From the NCBI RefSeq assembly GCF_900090145.1, contig NZ_FMHI01000024.1:16293-80292 (forward strand): 64,000 bases of DNA, written 5' to 3'. Position numbers and translations under genes: made by a program. This DNA comes from Streptomyces sp. WMMB 322 (GTDB lineage Bacteria > Actinomycetota > Actinomycetes > Streptomycetales > Streptomycetaceae). Positions 24,915 to 32,590 of the stretch are shown piece by piece. Below the pieces are notes generated by a model that worked only from the letters and a program-made list of their open reading frames with translations, was not told the DNA's origin and made no database searches. Each line of letters starts with the position of its first letter. Position 1 is the stretch's first letter.

Positions 24915-26044
24915 CCAGCCCCCTTCCGGACTCCCCGGAGGAGCGACGCCCTCAGCCCGTCGACGTTCCCCTGCTCCAGATCGGCGGTCCCGCCTCGGCC
25001 CTGACTCCGCAGCCGGGCGGCTGCGGCGATGCGTGCGGCTGCGGTGCCGGTACGGACGGCGCCGGCGACGCATGGGACCTGAATCCGCTGGACTGCGGTC
25101 TCGACCCCGACCTCGCACGGCTTCTGGCGGACGCGGGACTGGACCCCGTACAGGTCGAGGACATCGCGCATCTCGCGATCGAGGAGGACCTGGACCACGG
25201 CGTCGATGTCACCACGGTCGCCACCATCCCCGAACTCGCAGTCTCCACAGGTGACTTCACGGCCCGTGAGGAGGGGACCGTCGCCGGGCTGCACGTCGCC
25301 GAGGCCGTCCTCTCCGTCGTGTGCACGGACGAGTTCGAGGTCGAGCGCCACGTCGAGGACGGCGACCGGGTCACGGCCGGGCAGCGCCTGCTGACCGTGC
25401 ACACGCGCACCCGCGACCTGCTCACCGCCGAGCGCAGCGCCCTCAACCTGCTCTGCCGCCTCTCCGGCATCGCCACCGTCACCCGCAGCTGGGCGGACGA
25501 GCTCTCCCGCGCCGCGACCGCCGCCGACGCGGGCACCCACGCGGAGACGCGCGTGCGCGACACCCGCAAGACGACGCCGGGCCTGCGCGCCCTGGAGAAG
25601 TACGCGGTCCGCTGCGGCGGCGGCACCAACCACCGCTTCTCCCTCTCCGACGCGGCGCTCATCAAGGACAACCACGTGGTGGCGGCGGGCGGCGTCGCCG
25701 AGGCGTTCAGACTCGTGCGCGCCGAGTTCCCCGACGTCCCCATCGAGGTGGAGGTCGACCGCCTGGACCAGATCGAGCCCGTCCTCGCCGAGGGCGCCGA
25801 CCTGATCCTTCTCGACAACTTCACGCCGGACGAGACCGCCGCGGCCGTCGCCCTCGTCGCGGGGCGGGCCCAGCTGGAGTCCTCGGGCCGTCTCACGCTG
25901 GAGAACGCCGGGGCCTACGCCGCCACCGGCGTGGACTTCCTCGCCGTCGGCGCCCTCACCCACTCCGCCCCGATCCTCGACATCGGCCTGGACCTCCGCG
26001 ACGCGGGAGGCGCCGGCGAGACCCGCGAAGAGGTTGATGACTGA
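24911..26044 (+). CDS. nadC: Nicotinate-nucleotide pyrophosphorylase (quinolinate phosphoribosyltransferase)
   Basis: NadC makes nicotinate mononucleotide from quinolinate and PRPP. The 377-residue protein has an N-terminal extension of about 60 residues containing a Cys cluster (GGCGDACGCGAG). The standard fold follows: EDIAHLAIEEDLDHGVDVTT, LLCRLSGIATVT, RDTRKTTPGLRALEKYAVRC, GGTNHRFSLSDAALIKDNH and the late ILLDNFTPDE. The Cys cluster is absent from textbook NadC and could bind metal. The GTG start overlaps nadB, and its stop shares one base with coaX. Confidence 0.95.
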   Translation: MTSPLPDSPEERRPQPVDVPLLQIGGPASALTPQPGGCGDACGCGAGTDGAGDAWDLNPLDCGLDPDLARLLADAGLDPVQVEDIAHLAIEEDLDHGVDVTTVATIPELAVSTGDFTAREEGTVAGLHVAEAVLSVVCTDEFEVERHVEDGDRVTAGQRLLTVHTRTRDLLTAERSALNLLCRLSGIATVTRSWADELSRAATAADAGTHAETRVRDTRKTTPGLRALEKYAVRCGGGTNHRFSLSDAALIKDNHVVAAGGVAEAFRLVRAEFPDVPIEVEVDRLDQIEPVLAEGADLILLDNFTPDETAAAVALVAGRAQLESSGRLTLENAGAYAATGVDFLAVGALTHSAPILDIGLDLRDAGGAGETREEVDD

Positions 26045-26841
26045 TGCTCCTGACCATCGACGTCGGCAACACCCACACCGTCCTCGGCCTCTTCGACGGC
26101 GAAGAGATCATCGAGCACTGGCGGATCTCCACCGACGCCCGCCGCACTGCCGACGAACTCGCCGTGCTCCTCCAGGGCCTGATGGGCATGCACCCCCTCC
26201 TCGGCGAGGAGCTCGGCGACAACGTCGAGGGCATCGCCATCTGCTCGACGGTCCCCTCCGTGCTGCACGAGCTGCGCGAGGTGACCCGCCGCTACTACGG
26301 CGACATCCCCGCGGTCCTCGTCGAGCCGGGCGTGAAGACGGGCGTGCCGATCCTCATGGACAACCCCAAGGAGGTCGGCGCCGACCGCATCATCAACGCG
26401 CTCGCCGCGGTCGAGCTGTACGGCGGGCCCTGCGTCGTCGTCGACTTCGGCACGGCCACCACCTTCGACGCCGTCTCCGCGCGTGGCGAGTACGTCGGCG
26501 GCGTCATCGCCCCCGGCATCGAGATCTCCGTGGACGCCCTCGGCGTGCGCGGCGCGCAGCTGCGCAAGATCGAGCTGGCCCGTCCGCGCAGCGTCATCGG
26601 CAAGAACACCGTCGAGGCCATGCAGTCGGGCATCCTCTACGGCTTCGCCGGCCAGGTCGACGGCGTCGTCGACCGCATCGCCCGTGAGCTCACCGACGAC
26701 CCGGACGACGTCACGGTCATCGCCACCGGCGGACTCGCGCCGATGGTGCTCGGCGAGGCGTCGGCCATCGACGAGCACGAGCCCTGGCTGACGCTCATCG
26801 GTCTCCGCCTCGTCTACGAGCGCAACGTCAGCCGTACCTGA
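26044..26841 (+). CDS. coaX: Type III pantothenate kinase
   Basis: CoaX phosphorylates pantothenate, the first committed step to CoA. The 265-residue actin-like kinase has TIDVGNTHTVLGLFDG (phosphate-binding loop), EVGADRIINALAAVELYGG, VVDFGTATTFDAVSARGEY with the catalytic Asp, and GGVIAPGIEISVDAL. It is the last gene of the operon and starts on the last base of the nadC stop (TGATG). With panC, the operon covers pantothenate formation and its first use. Confidence 0.96.
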   Translation: MLLTIDVGNTHTVLGLFDGEEIIEHWRISTDARRTADELAVLLQGLMGMHPLLGEELGDNVEGIAICSTVPSVLHELREVTRRYYGDIPAVLVEPGVKTGVPILMDNPKEVGADRIINALAAVELYGGPCVVVDFGTATTFDAVSARGEYVGGVIAPGIEISVDALGVRGAQLRKIELARPRSVIGKNTVEAMQSGILYGFAGQVDGVVDRIARELTDDPDDVTVIATGGLAPMVLGEASAIDEHEPWLTLIGLRLVYERNVSRT

Positions 26842-26966
26842 CGCCGGTCGCAGTCTCCGCGCGCCCTCACGCGCCCTCACGCCCCTTCAGGCGCCCGTGG
26901 CCGGTCCCGGGCGCTCCCGGGGCCTGCCGTAGTCTGAAGGCCTGTTCTGAAGGAGGCACGACAGCC

Positions 26967-27137
26967 ATGGACTACATCGCGGCACTGACCCCGCCCGTCG
27001 TGATGGCGGTGGCATTCACCGCTCTCATCGTGACGATCGTGAAGAGCCAGGGTGGCGCGAACAAGGCCAAGGAGGACGCCGCCGTGGATGCCGCCATCGC
27101 GCGTGCGGAGAGCGCCGGGCGCAAGAAAGCGGACTGA
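26967..27137 (+). CDS. Small single-pass membrane protein (56 aa)
   Basis: A 56-residue ORF with a strong AAGGAGG ribosome-binding site and ATG start. One hydrophobic helix (PPVVMAVAFTALIVTIVK) is followed by a polar Ala/Lys-rich tail ending GRKKAD. A TAGTCT -10-like box lies at 26930-26935. It is too short for most gene callers. Function is unknown; charge and topology suggest an inner-membrane protein with a cytoplasmic tail. Confidence 0.75.
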   Translation: MDYIAALTPPVVMAVAFTALIVTIVKSQGGANKAKEDAAVDAAIARAESAGRKKAD

Positions 27138-27175
27138 TCCGCGATCTTCCCCGCGGTATTCGGGACATCTCCGAC

Positions 27176-27181
27176 TATTAT
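27176..27181 (+). promoter_or_regulatory. -10 box of the BlaI-type gene (leaderless)
   Basis: TATTAT ends 7 nt before the GTG at 27189, the most AT-rich -10 in the area. Confidence 0.5.
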
Positions 27182-27188
27182 TCACGGC

Positions 27189-27596
27189 GTGCCTCGGCCA
27201 TTGGGAGAGCTGGAAGACGCCGTCATGACGCGGGTATGGCGGTGGAACCGTCCCGTCACCGTGCGGGAAGTCCTCGAGGATCTGCGGGACGACCGGTCCA
27301 TCGCGTACACGACGGTCATGACCGTGATGGACAACCTCCACCAGAAGGGCTGGCTCCGCAGACGCCAGGACGGCCGGGCCTATCTGTATGAACCGGTCTC
27401 GACGCGTGCCGCTTACTCCGCCGCACTCATGAACGAGGCCTGGGCGTCGAGTGACAACGCCGCCGCCGCTCTCGTGGAGTTCTTCGGCCGTATGACCCCG
27501 GAACAGCTCGATGCCGTACGGGATGCGTTGCGCGTCGTTCAGCTGAACGACGTGCATGTCGAGACTCCGGAGAGAACGACGCGCGATCCCCGCTGA
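27189..27596 (+). CDS. BlaI/MecI/CopY-family transcriptional repressor
   Basis: A 135-residue winged-helix regulator: LGELEDAVMTRVWRWNRPVT, VREVLEDLRDDRSIAYTTVM with the recognition helix TVMTVMDNLHQKGWL, then the wing RRRQDGRAYLYEPV and a dimerisation helix region MTPEQLDAVRDAL. Members repress beta-lactamase, protease or metal genes and are often cleaved by a BlaR/M56 sensor. No M56 peptidase is adjacent, so the inducer is unknown. Confidence 0.9.
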   Translation: MPRPLGELEDAVMTRVWRWNRPVTVREVLEDLRDDRSIAYTTVMTVMDNLHQKGWLRRRQDGRAYLYEPVSTRAAYSAALMNEAWASSDNAAAALVEFFGRMTPEQLDAVRDALRVVQLNDVHVETPERTTRDPR

Positions 27597-27943
27597 CCGG
27601 ACCGGCCGCAAGGAGAGCGACGGGGCGCGGCTCGGAGCAAACTGCCGCGAACGGCCGGGAACGCCCGCCGGAGGAACGAGCCGAAGCGGGGGGTTCCCGG
27701 TGCGCGCGGTACTCCGCGGAACGCCGCAGAACGGTACTGAACCCGCGGGACTTCTGAGCCGGGGAGCAGTGCCGCGTATGCGGAACCCCACGGGAAGCCG
27801 TTCGGGAACCAGCGGCGGAACGCACACGGAACGCCGCCGGGAACGGTAGCGGGAACGATGGCGGGAACGTCCCGGGAAGGCGGGCCGGGAACGCCTCGGA
27901 CCCGGAGAGCACCCCCTTCGGCAAGGGCGATAGCGTCCGGTTC
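27597..27943 (+). repeat. GGAAC-rich spacer upstream of argA
   Basis: Eleven GGAAC pentamers lie between 27657 and 27892, all on the plus strand. Near the 3' end they fall in 12-bp phase (27840, 27852, 27864, then 27888). The motif equals the usual -35 core of ECF-sigma promoters, but the phasing suggests a decayed 12-bp tandem repeat. I see no gene here. Confidence 0.6.
27931..27936 (+). promoter_or_regulatory. -10 box of the argA-like gene (leaderless)
   Basis: TAGCGT ends 7 nt before the ATG at 27944. Confidence 0.5.
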
Positions 27944-28471
27944 ATGGCGTCCGCATCCCCTTCCGTGTCAGAAGTCACCGTCCGCCGCGCACGCACGGCA
28001 GATGTGCGCGCAGTGCGCCGCCTCATCGATGTCTACTCACGCGACCGCATCCTGCTCGACAAAGCCACGGTCACCCTTTACGAGGACATTCAGGAGTTCT
28101 GGGTCGCGGAACGCGATCACGACGCCGAGGTGGTCGCATGCGGTGCGCTCCATGTGATGTGGGAGGACTTGGCCGAGGTCAGGACCCTCGCCGTGGATCC
28201 CGCACTCAAGGGTTCCGGTGTGGGTCATCTCCTGCTGGAGAAGCTCGTGAACACCGCGCGATGGCTGGGTGTGCGGCGCATTTTCTGTCTCACCTTCGAA
28301 GTGGACTTCTTCATCCGGCACGGCTTCACGGAGATCGGGGACACCCCGGTCGACGGTGATGTCTACAGCGAACTGCTGCGTTCCTTTGACGAGGGAGTGG
28401 CAGAGTTCCTCGGTCTCGAACGAGTGAAGCCGAACACCTTGGGCAACAGCCGCATGCTTCTGCATCTCTGA
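27944..28471 (+). CDS. argA: GNAT amino-acid N-acetyltransferase (actinobacterial ArgA type)
   Basis: A 175-residue single GNAT domain closely resembling Rv2747, the glutamate/glutamine N-acetyltransferase that starts arginine synthesis in mycobacteria. Shared segments include VRRARTADVRAVRRLID, VTLYEDIQEFWVAE, VACGALHVMWEDLAEVRTLA, the acetyl-CoA loop LKGSGVGHLLLEKL, LTFEVDFFIRHGFTEI and VKPNTLGNSRMLLHL. It lacks the amino-acid kinase-like domain of enterobacterial ArgA. No other arg gene is nearby. Confidence 0.88.
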   Translation: MASASPSVSEVTVRRARTADVRAVRRLIDVYSRDRILLDKATVTLYEDIQEFWVAERDHDAEVVACGALHVMWEDLAEVRTLAVDPALKGSGVGHLLLEKLVNTARWLGVRRIFCLTFEVDFFIRHGFTEIGDTPVDGDVYSELLRSFDEGVAEFLGLERVKPNTLGNSRMLLHL

Positions 28472-28590
28472 GTGACGGAGCCGTGACCGCTCCTGCCACT
28501 CGACCGAGCGATGAGCGCGGCGCTTTGTCCGAAAGATCCCGCCAATCCCGCCGGTGGACCGGACAAACTCAACAGAGGGTTTGTGTTTCT

Positions 28591-28603
28591 CCCCGAAAAG
28601 GGG
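28591..28603 (+). promoter_or_regulatory. CCCC-GAAAA-GGGG hairpin upstream of lsr2
   Basis: A 4-bp GC stem with an A-rich loop, followed by TTTCCTTTCTT, sits 57 nt before the lsr2 start. It could terminate read-through from argA or lie in the lsr2 5' leader. The surrounding 60 bp are unusually AT-rich for this genome, which would itself attract Lsr2. Confidence 0.4.
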
Positions 28604-28660
28604 TTTCCTTTCTTCGTCAGTATCAGTAATCGAGTTATCGATGACGAATGGGAGTATGCG

Positions 28661-28993
28661 GTGGCGCAGAAGGTTCAGGTTCTTCTGGTCGACGACCTCG
28701 AGGGCGGCGAGGCCGACGAGACGGTGACGTTCGCTCTGGACGGGAAGACCTACGAGATCGACCTGTCCACCTCTAATGCGGACAAGCTCCGTACGGTGCT
28801 CGAGCCGTATGTGAAGGGCGGCCGGCGCACCGGTGGCCGTTCGGCCCGCGGAAAGGGCCGGGCGTCGGGCGGTGGCAGCAGCCAGGACACTGCGAAGATC
28901 CGCGCCTGGGCGAAGGAACAGGGTTACGAGGTCAACGACCGAGGCCGCGTTCCGGCCAATATCCGAGAGGCTTACGAGAAGGCCAACGGCTGA
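28661..28993 (+). CDS. lsr2: Lsr2 nucleoid-associated protein
   Basis: Lsr2 is the actinobacterial H-NS-like protein that coats AT-rich DNA and silences foreign genes. The 110-residue protein has the oligomerisation domain (AQKVQVLLVDDLEGGEADET, then YEIDLSTSNADKL), a Gly/Arg-rich linker and the C-terminal DNA-binding domain, with the AT-hook-like RGR in NDRGRVPANIREAYEKA. The GTG at 28661 matches the family N-terminus; a longer open frame upstream is not homologous. It lies before clpC, as in Mycobacterium. Confidence 0.96.
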   Translation: MAQKVQVLLVDDLEGGEADETVTFALDGKTYEIDLSTSNADKLRTVLEPYVKGGRRTGGRSARGKGRASGGGSSQDTAKIRAWAKEQGYEVNDRGRVPANIREAYEKANG

Positions 28994-29433
28994 TCCCGCG
29001 ACTTACGTGCGGTGCTTCGAAGCCTCGCCCGGTGGCATTCCGTCGCCGCAGCGCTGACCAGCCGTACGAGATCGACGCGGTTCGCCTCACGCCCCGGTCC
29101 GGGAGGCCGCAGCCAAACGGCGGCCTCCCGAGGGTCGTAAGCGGCACGGCCCGCCAGCTCCAGTTCGATGCCGCCCCATTCGAGCCACTCCAGCAGTCCC
29201 GGCAATTCCTCCGCGCTGCCCTCCGGGACGAGCAGTTGAACGCATCCGCTTTTCCCGTCGAACGCGACGGGCCCCGTGCGCACGCCCGTGCGCCGCAGCA
29301 GCGCCAGTCCGGCGTCCGCGGAGAGCACCAGAGCGTCGTATCCGCCCGTGCCTTCCGTGACGCCCCCGATGCGCCGTCGCTCCCGGGACGGGACGCCGGG
29401 AGCCGTGTGCGGGCCGGGAATCGCGAAGCTCAC
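28972..29433 (-). CDS. SCO3374-family protein
   Basis: A 153-residue protein found between lsr2 and clpC in Streptomyces. It has TEGTGGYDALVLSADAGLAL, GPVAFDGKSGCVQLLVPEG, LLEWLEWGGIELELAG and VWLRPPGPG. These recall the small bifunctional primase/polymerase-like fold, but no catalytic set is evident and I do not assign an activity. Its 3' end overlaps the convergent lsr2 by 22 bp. The GTG start is the only reasonable one. Confidence 0.7.
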   Translation of the reverse strand: MSFAIPGPHTAPGVPSRERRRIGGVTEGTGGYDALVLSADAGLALLRRTGVRTGPVAFDGKSGCVQLLVPEGSAEELPGLLEWLEWGGIELELAGRAAYDPREAAVWLRPPGPGREANRVDLVRLVSAAATECHRARLRSTARKSRDQPLAFS

Positions 29434-29556
29434 GACCGGAGCAACTGACGAACACCCTCCGGGTTACGCAGCGTTGCGGCGCGGCTACAATCGATGCCCT
29501 TCGTGTTCACGCATGCGCGGAGGGCTACGCGTGCGGGAACCGGCAGGTGCAAGGCT

Positions 29557-29570
29557 GTTCGCCCTCAGCG
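29557..29570 (+). promoter_or_regulatory. ClgR-type box 1 upstream of clpC
   Basis: GTTCGC-CCTCA-GCG fits the GTTCGC-N5-GCG element described for the actinobacterial activator ClgR, which controls clpP and clpC. Confidence 0.55.
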
Positions 29571-29739
29571 GATGCCCCCGTCCGACTCGGACAACCCCGG
29601 CATGGACTGTCAGTACGAGCGGGTAAGAAGGCTCTGAGGTCGGTCCCGCCTGCTGCAGGCCGGACAGCGGCACAAAGACCTGGTGACACGGGGGTGCGGA
29701 GAGCTATGACGGTGAGCCGGGAGCCATTCGGCCAAGAGC

Positions 29740-29753
29740 CGTTCGCCATGGGC
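29740..29753 (+). promoter_or_regulatory. ClgR-type box 2 upstream of clpC
   Basis: GTTCGC-CATGG-GCG is a second exact match to GTTCGC-N5-GCG, 183 bp downstream of the first. Confidence 0.5.
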
Positions 29754-30001
29754 GTAGTGAATCAGGGTGGATACGCCTGGCCTGCGGGAACATCGTCTCG
29801 CACCATCGGGTTGGTACTGGTGTCGACTGTTCGGGGAAGGAGGCCCGACTGTGCTTCCCTCGGGAGCGTGGCCGGCCGTCGGCGCAGCCGGGCCGGAGTC
29901 GGCAGATGGAATGAGCGGTCCCCGCTTGCGGGACTAAGCTGCGGAAGGACAGAGAGGGGAGCGTCCCCTTACTGCCTGACCGCTCTGAGGAGCGATTAAC
30001 G

Positions 30002-32530
30002 ATGTTCGAGAGGTTCACCGACCGCGCGCGGCGGGTTGTCGTCCTGGCTCAGGAAGAAGCCCGGATGCTCAACCACAACTACATCGGCACCGAGCACATC
30101 CTCCTGGGCCTGATCCACGAGGGTGAGGGTGTCGCCGCTAAGGCACTGGAGAGCCTCGGGATTTCGCTCGAGGCGGTCCGTCAGCAGGTGGAGGAGATCA
30201 TCGGCCAGGGCCAGCAGGCGCCCTCGGGCCACATCCCCTTCACGCCCCGTGCCAAGAAGGTCCTGGAGCTGTCGCTCCGCGAGGCCCTTCAGCTCGGCCA
30301 CAACTACATCGGCACGGAGCACATCCTGCTCGGCCTGATCCGCGAGGGCGAGGGCGTCGCCGCCCAGGTCCTCGTGAAGCTGGGCGCCGATCTGAACCGG
30401 GTGCGGCAGCAGGTCATCCAGCTGCTCTCCGGCTACTCCGGCGGCAAGGAGGCGGCCACCGCAGGCGGCCCCGCCGAGGGCACGCCCTCGACCTCCCTCG
30501 TCCTGGACCAGTTCGGCCGCAACCTCACGCAGGCCGCCCGCGAATCCAAGCTCGACCCGGTCATCGGGCGCGAGAAGGAGATCGAGCGGGTCATGCAGGT
30601 GCTCTCGCGCCGTACGAAGAACAACCCGGTGCTCATCGGCGAGCCCGGCGTCGGCAAGACCGCCGTCGTCGAGGGCCTGGCGCAGGCCATCGTCAAGGGC
30701 GAGGTGCCCGAGACCCTCAAGGACAAGCACCTCTACACCCTCGACCTGGGCGCGCTGGTCGCCGGTTCCCGCTACCGCGGTGACTTCGAGGAGCGCCTGA
30801 AGAAGGTGCTGAAGGAGATCCGCACCCGCGGCGACATCATCCTGTTCATCGACGAGCTGCACACGCTGGTCGGGGCGGGTGCCGCCGAGGGCGCGATCGA
30901 CGCCGCCAGCATCCTCAAGCCGATGCTGGCCCGCGGCGAGCTGCAGACGATCGGTGCCACGACCCTCGACGAGTACCGCAAGCACCTGGAGAAGGACGCG
31001 GCCCTGGAGCGCCGCTTCCAGCCGATCCAGGTCGCCGAGCCGTCGCTGCCGCACACCATCGAGATCCTCAAGGGTCTGCGCGACCGGTACGAGGCGCACC
31101 ACCGCGTCTCCATCACGGACGCCGCCCTGGTCGGTGCCGCCACGCTCGCCGACCGCTACATCTCCGACCGGTTCCTGCCGGACAAGGCGATCGACCTGAT
31201 CGACGAGGCCGGCTCCCGCATGCGGATCCGCCGGATGACGGCGCCGCCGGACCTGCGCGAGTTCGACGAGAAGATCGCGAACGTGCGCCGTGACAAGGAG
31301 TCCGCGATCGACTCGCAGGACTTCGAGAAGGCGGCCTCTCTCCGCGACACGGAGAAGCAGCTGCTGGCGCAGAAGGCCAAGCGGGAGAAGGAGTGGAAGG
31401 CCGGCGACATGGACGTCGTCGCCGAGGTGGACGAGGAGCTGATCGCGGAGGTCCTGGCCACGGCCACGGGCATCCCGGTCTTCAAGCTCACCGAGGAGGA
31501 GTCCTCGCGTCTGCTGCGCATGGAGGACGAGCTGCACAAGCGCGTCATCGGGCAGGAGGACGCCATCAAGGCGCTCTCCCAGGCGATCCGGCGTACCCGC
31601 GCCGGCCTGAAGGACCCGAAGCGCCCCGGTGGTTCGTTCATCTTCGCGGGCCCGTCCGGCGTCGGTAAGACGGAGCTGTCCAAGACGCTCGCGGAGTTCC
31701 TCTTCGGCGACGAGGAGGCGCTGATCTCCCTCGACATGTCGGAGTTCAGCGAGAAGCACACCGTCTCCCGGCTGTTCGGCTCGCCTCCCGGATACGTGGG
31801 GTACGAAGAGGGCGGTCAGCTGACCGAGAAGGTCCGCCGCAAGCCGTTCTCCGTGGTCCTCTTCGACGAGGTCGAGAAGGCGCACGCGGACATCTTCAAC
31901 TCCCTGCTGCAGATCCTGGAGGACGGCCGCCTGACCGACTCCCAGGGCCGGGTCGTCGACTTCAAGAACACGGTCATCATCATGACGACCAACCTCGGCA
32001 CCCGGGACATCTCCAAGGGGTTCAACCTGGGCTTCGCCGGCCAGGGTGACGTCAGTGCCGGCTACGACCGGATGAAGGCCAAGGTCAACGACGAGCTGAA
32101 GCAGCACTTCCGCCCGGAGTTCCTCAACCGTGTCGACGACACGGTGGTCTTCCACCAGCTCACCCAGGACGACATCATCCGCATCGTGGACCTGATGCTG
32201 GCCATGGTGGACGAGCGGCTCAAGGACCGTGACATGGGTCTGGAGCTGAGCACGGACGCCAAGGAGCTGCTCGCGAAGCGGGGCTACGACCCGGTGATGG
32301 GCGCCCGGCCGCTGCGCCGGACGATCCAGCGCGAGATCGAGGACCAGCTGTCCGAGAAGATCCTCTTCGGTGAGCTGCGTCCGGGTCACATCGTGGTCGT
32401 GGACACCGAGGGTGAGACCGACGAGGACAAGAAGTTCACCTTCCGCGGCGAGGAGAAGGCCGCCCTGCCCGACGCACCTCCGGTGGAGTCGGCGGCGGGC
32501 GGTGGCCCCAACCTCTCCAAGGAGGCCTGA
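30002..32530 (+). CDS. clpC: ATP-dependent Clp protease, ATPase subunit ClpC
   Basis: ClpC is the AAA+ unfoldase that feeds proteins to ClpP. The 842-residue protein has two N-terminal repeats (MLNHNYIGTEHILLGLI and LGHNYIGTEHILLGLI). AAA1 has Walker A GEPGVGKTAVVEGLAQ and Walker B IILFIDELHTLVGAG. A UVR-like middle domain (about residues 420-480) and AAA2 follow, with GPSGVGKTELSKTLAEF and VVLFDEVEKAH, and AAA2 ends with GARPLRRTIQREIEDQLSEK. Its convergent neighbour is the NACHT operon, from which it is separated by a strong hairpin. Confidence 0.98.
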   Translation: MFERFTDRARRVVVLAQEEARMLNHNYIGTEHILLGLIHEGEGVAAKALESLGISLEAVRQQVEEIIGQGQQAPSGHIPFTPRAKKVLELSLREALQLGHNYIGTEHILLGLIREGEGVAAQVLVKLGADLNRVRQQVIQLLSGYSGGKEAATAGGPAEGTPSTSLVLDQFGRNLTQAARESKLDPVIGREKEIERVMQVLSRRTKNNPVLIGEPGVGKTAVVEGLAQAIVKGEVPETLKDKHLYTLDLGALVAGSRYRGDFEERLKKVLKEIRTRGDIILFIDELHTLVGAGAAEGAIDAASILKPMLARGELQTIGATTLDEYRKHLEKDAALERRFQPIQVAEPSLPHTIEILKGLRDRYEAHHRVSITDAALVGAATLADRYISDRFLPDKAIDLIDEAGSRMRIRRMTAPPDLREFDEKIANVRRDKESAIDSQDFEKAASLRDTEKQLLAQKAKREKEWKAGDMDVVAEVDEELIAEVLATATGIPVFKLTEEESSRLLRMEDELHKRVIGQEDAIKALSQAIRRTRAGLKDPKRPGGSFIFAGPSGVGKTELSKTLAEFLFGDEEALISLDMSEFSEKHTVSRLFGSPPGYVGYEEGGQLTEKVRRKPFSVVLFDEVEKAHADIFNSLLQILEDGRLTDSQGRVVDFKNTVIIMTTNLGTRDISKGFNLGFAGQGDVSAGYDRMKAKVNDELKQHFRPEFLNRVDDTVVFHQLTQDDIIRIVDLMLAMVDERLKDRDMGLELSTDAKELLAKRGYDPVMGARPLRRTIQREIEDQLSEKILFGELRPGHIVVVDTEGETDEDKKFTFRGEEKAALPDAPPVESAAGGGPNLSKEA

Positions 32531-32547
32531 GGCCGGGCCGTAGCGAC

Positions 32548-32586
32548 CGAGAAGTCCCCCGTCACCGAGTGGCGGGGGACTTCTCG
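32548..32586. terminator. Bidirectional terminator between clpC and the NACHT operon
   Basis: A perfect 14-bp stem (CGAGAAGTCCCCCG and its complement) encloses an 11-nt loop. It lies 18 nt after the clpC stop and 5 nt beyond the last NACHT gene stop on the other strand, so it can serve both. There is no long U-run. Confidence 0.85.
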
Positions 32587-32590
32587 TCGT

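Larger units (their letters stand above)
29434..30001 (+). other. clpC upstream region
   Basis: A TACAAT -10-like box lies at 29486-29491 and two ClgR-type boxes follow, so clpC may have a 5' leader of several hundred nt. A small hairpin (GTCCC...GGGAC) lies near 29918-29935, and clpC has a GAGGAG ribosome-binding site. A frame from ATG 29706 to 29999 (98 codons) ends 2 bp before clpC, but its product resembles nothing I know and I do not call it a gene. Confidence 0.45.

Noticed and set aside
29706..29999. 98-codon ORF directly upstream of clpC
   Set aside because: It ends just before clpC, but it covers a promoter region with a ClgR-type box and its product has no recognisable pattern.
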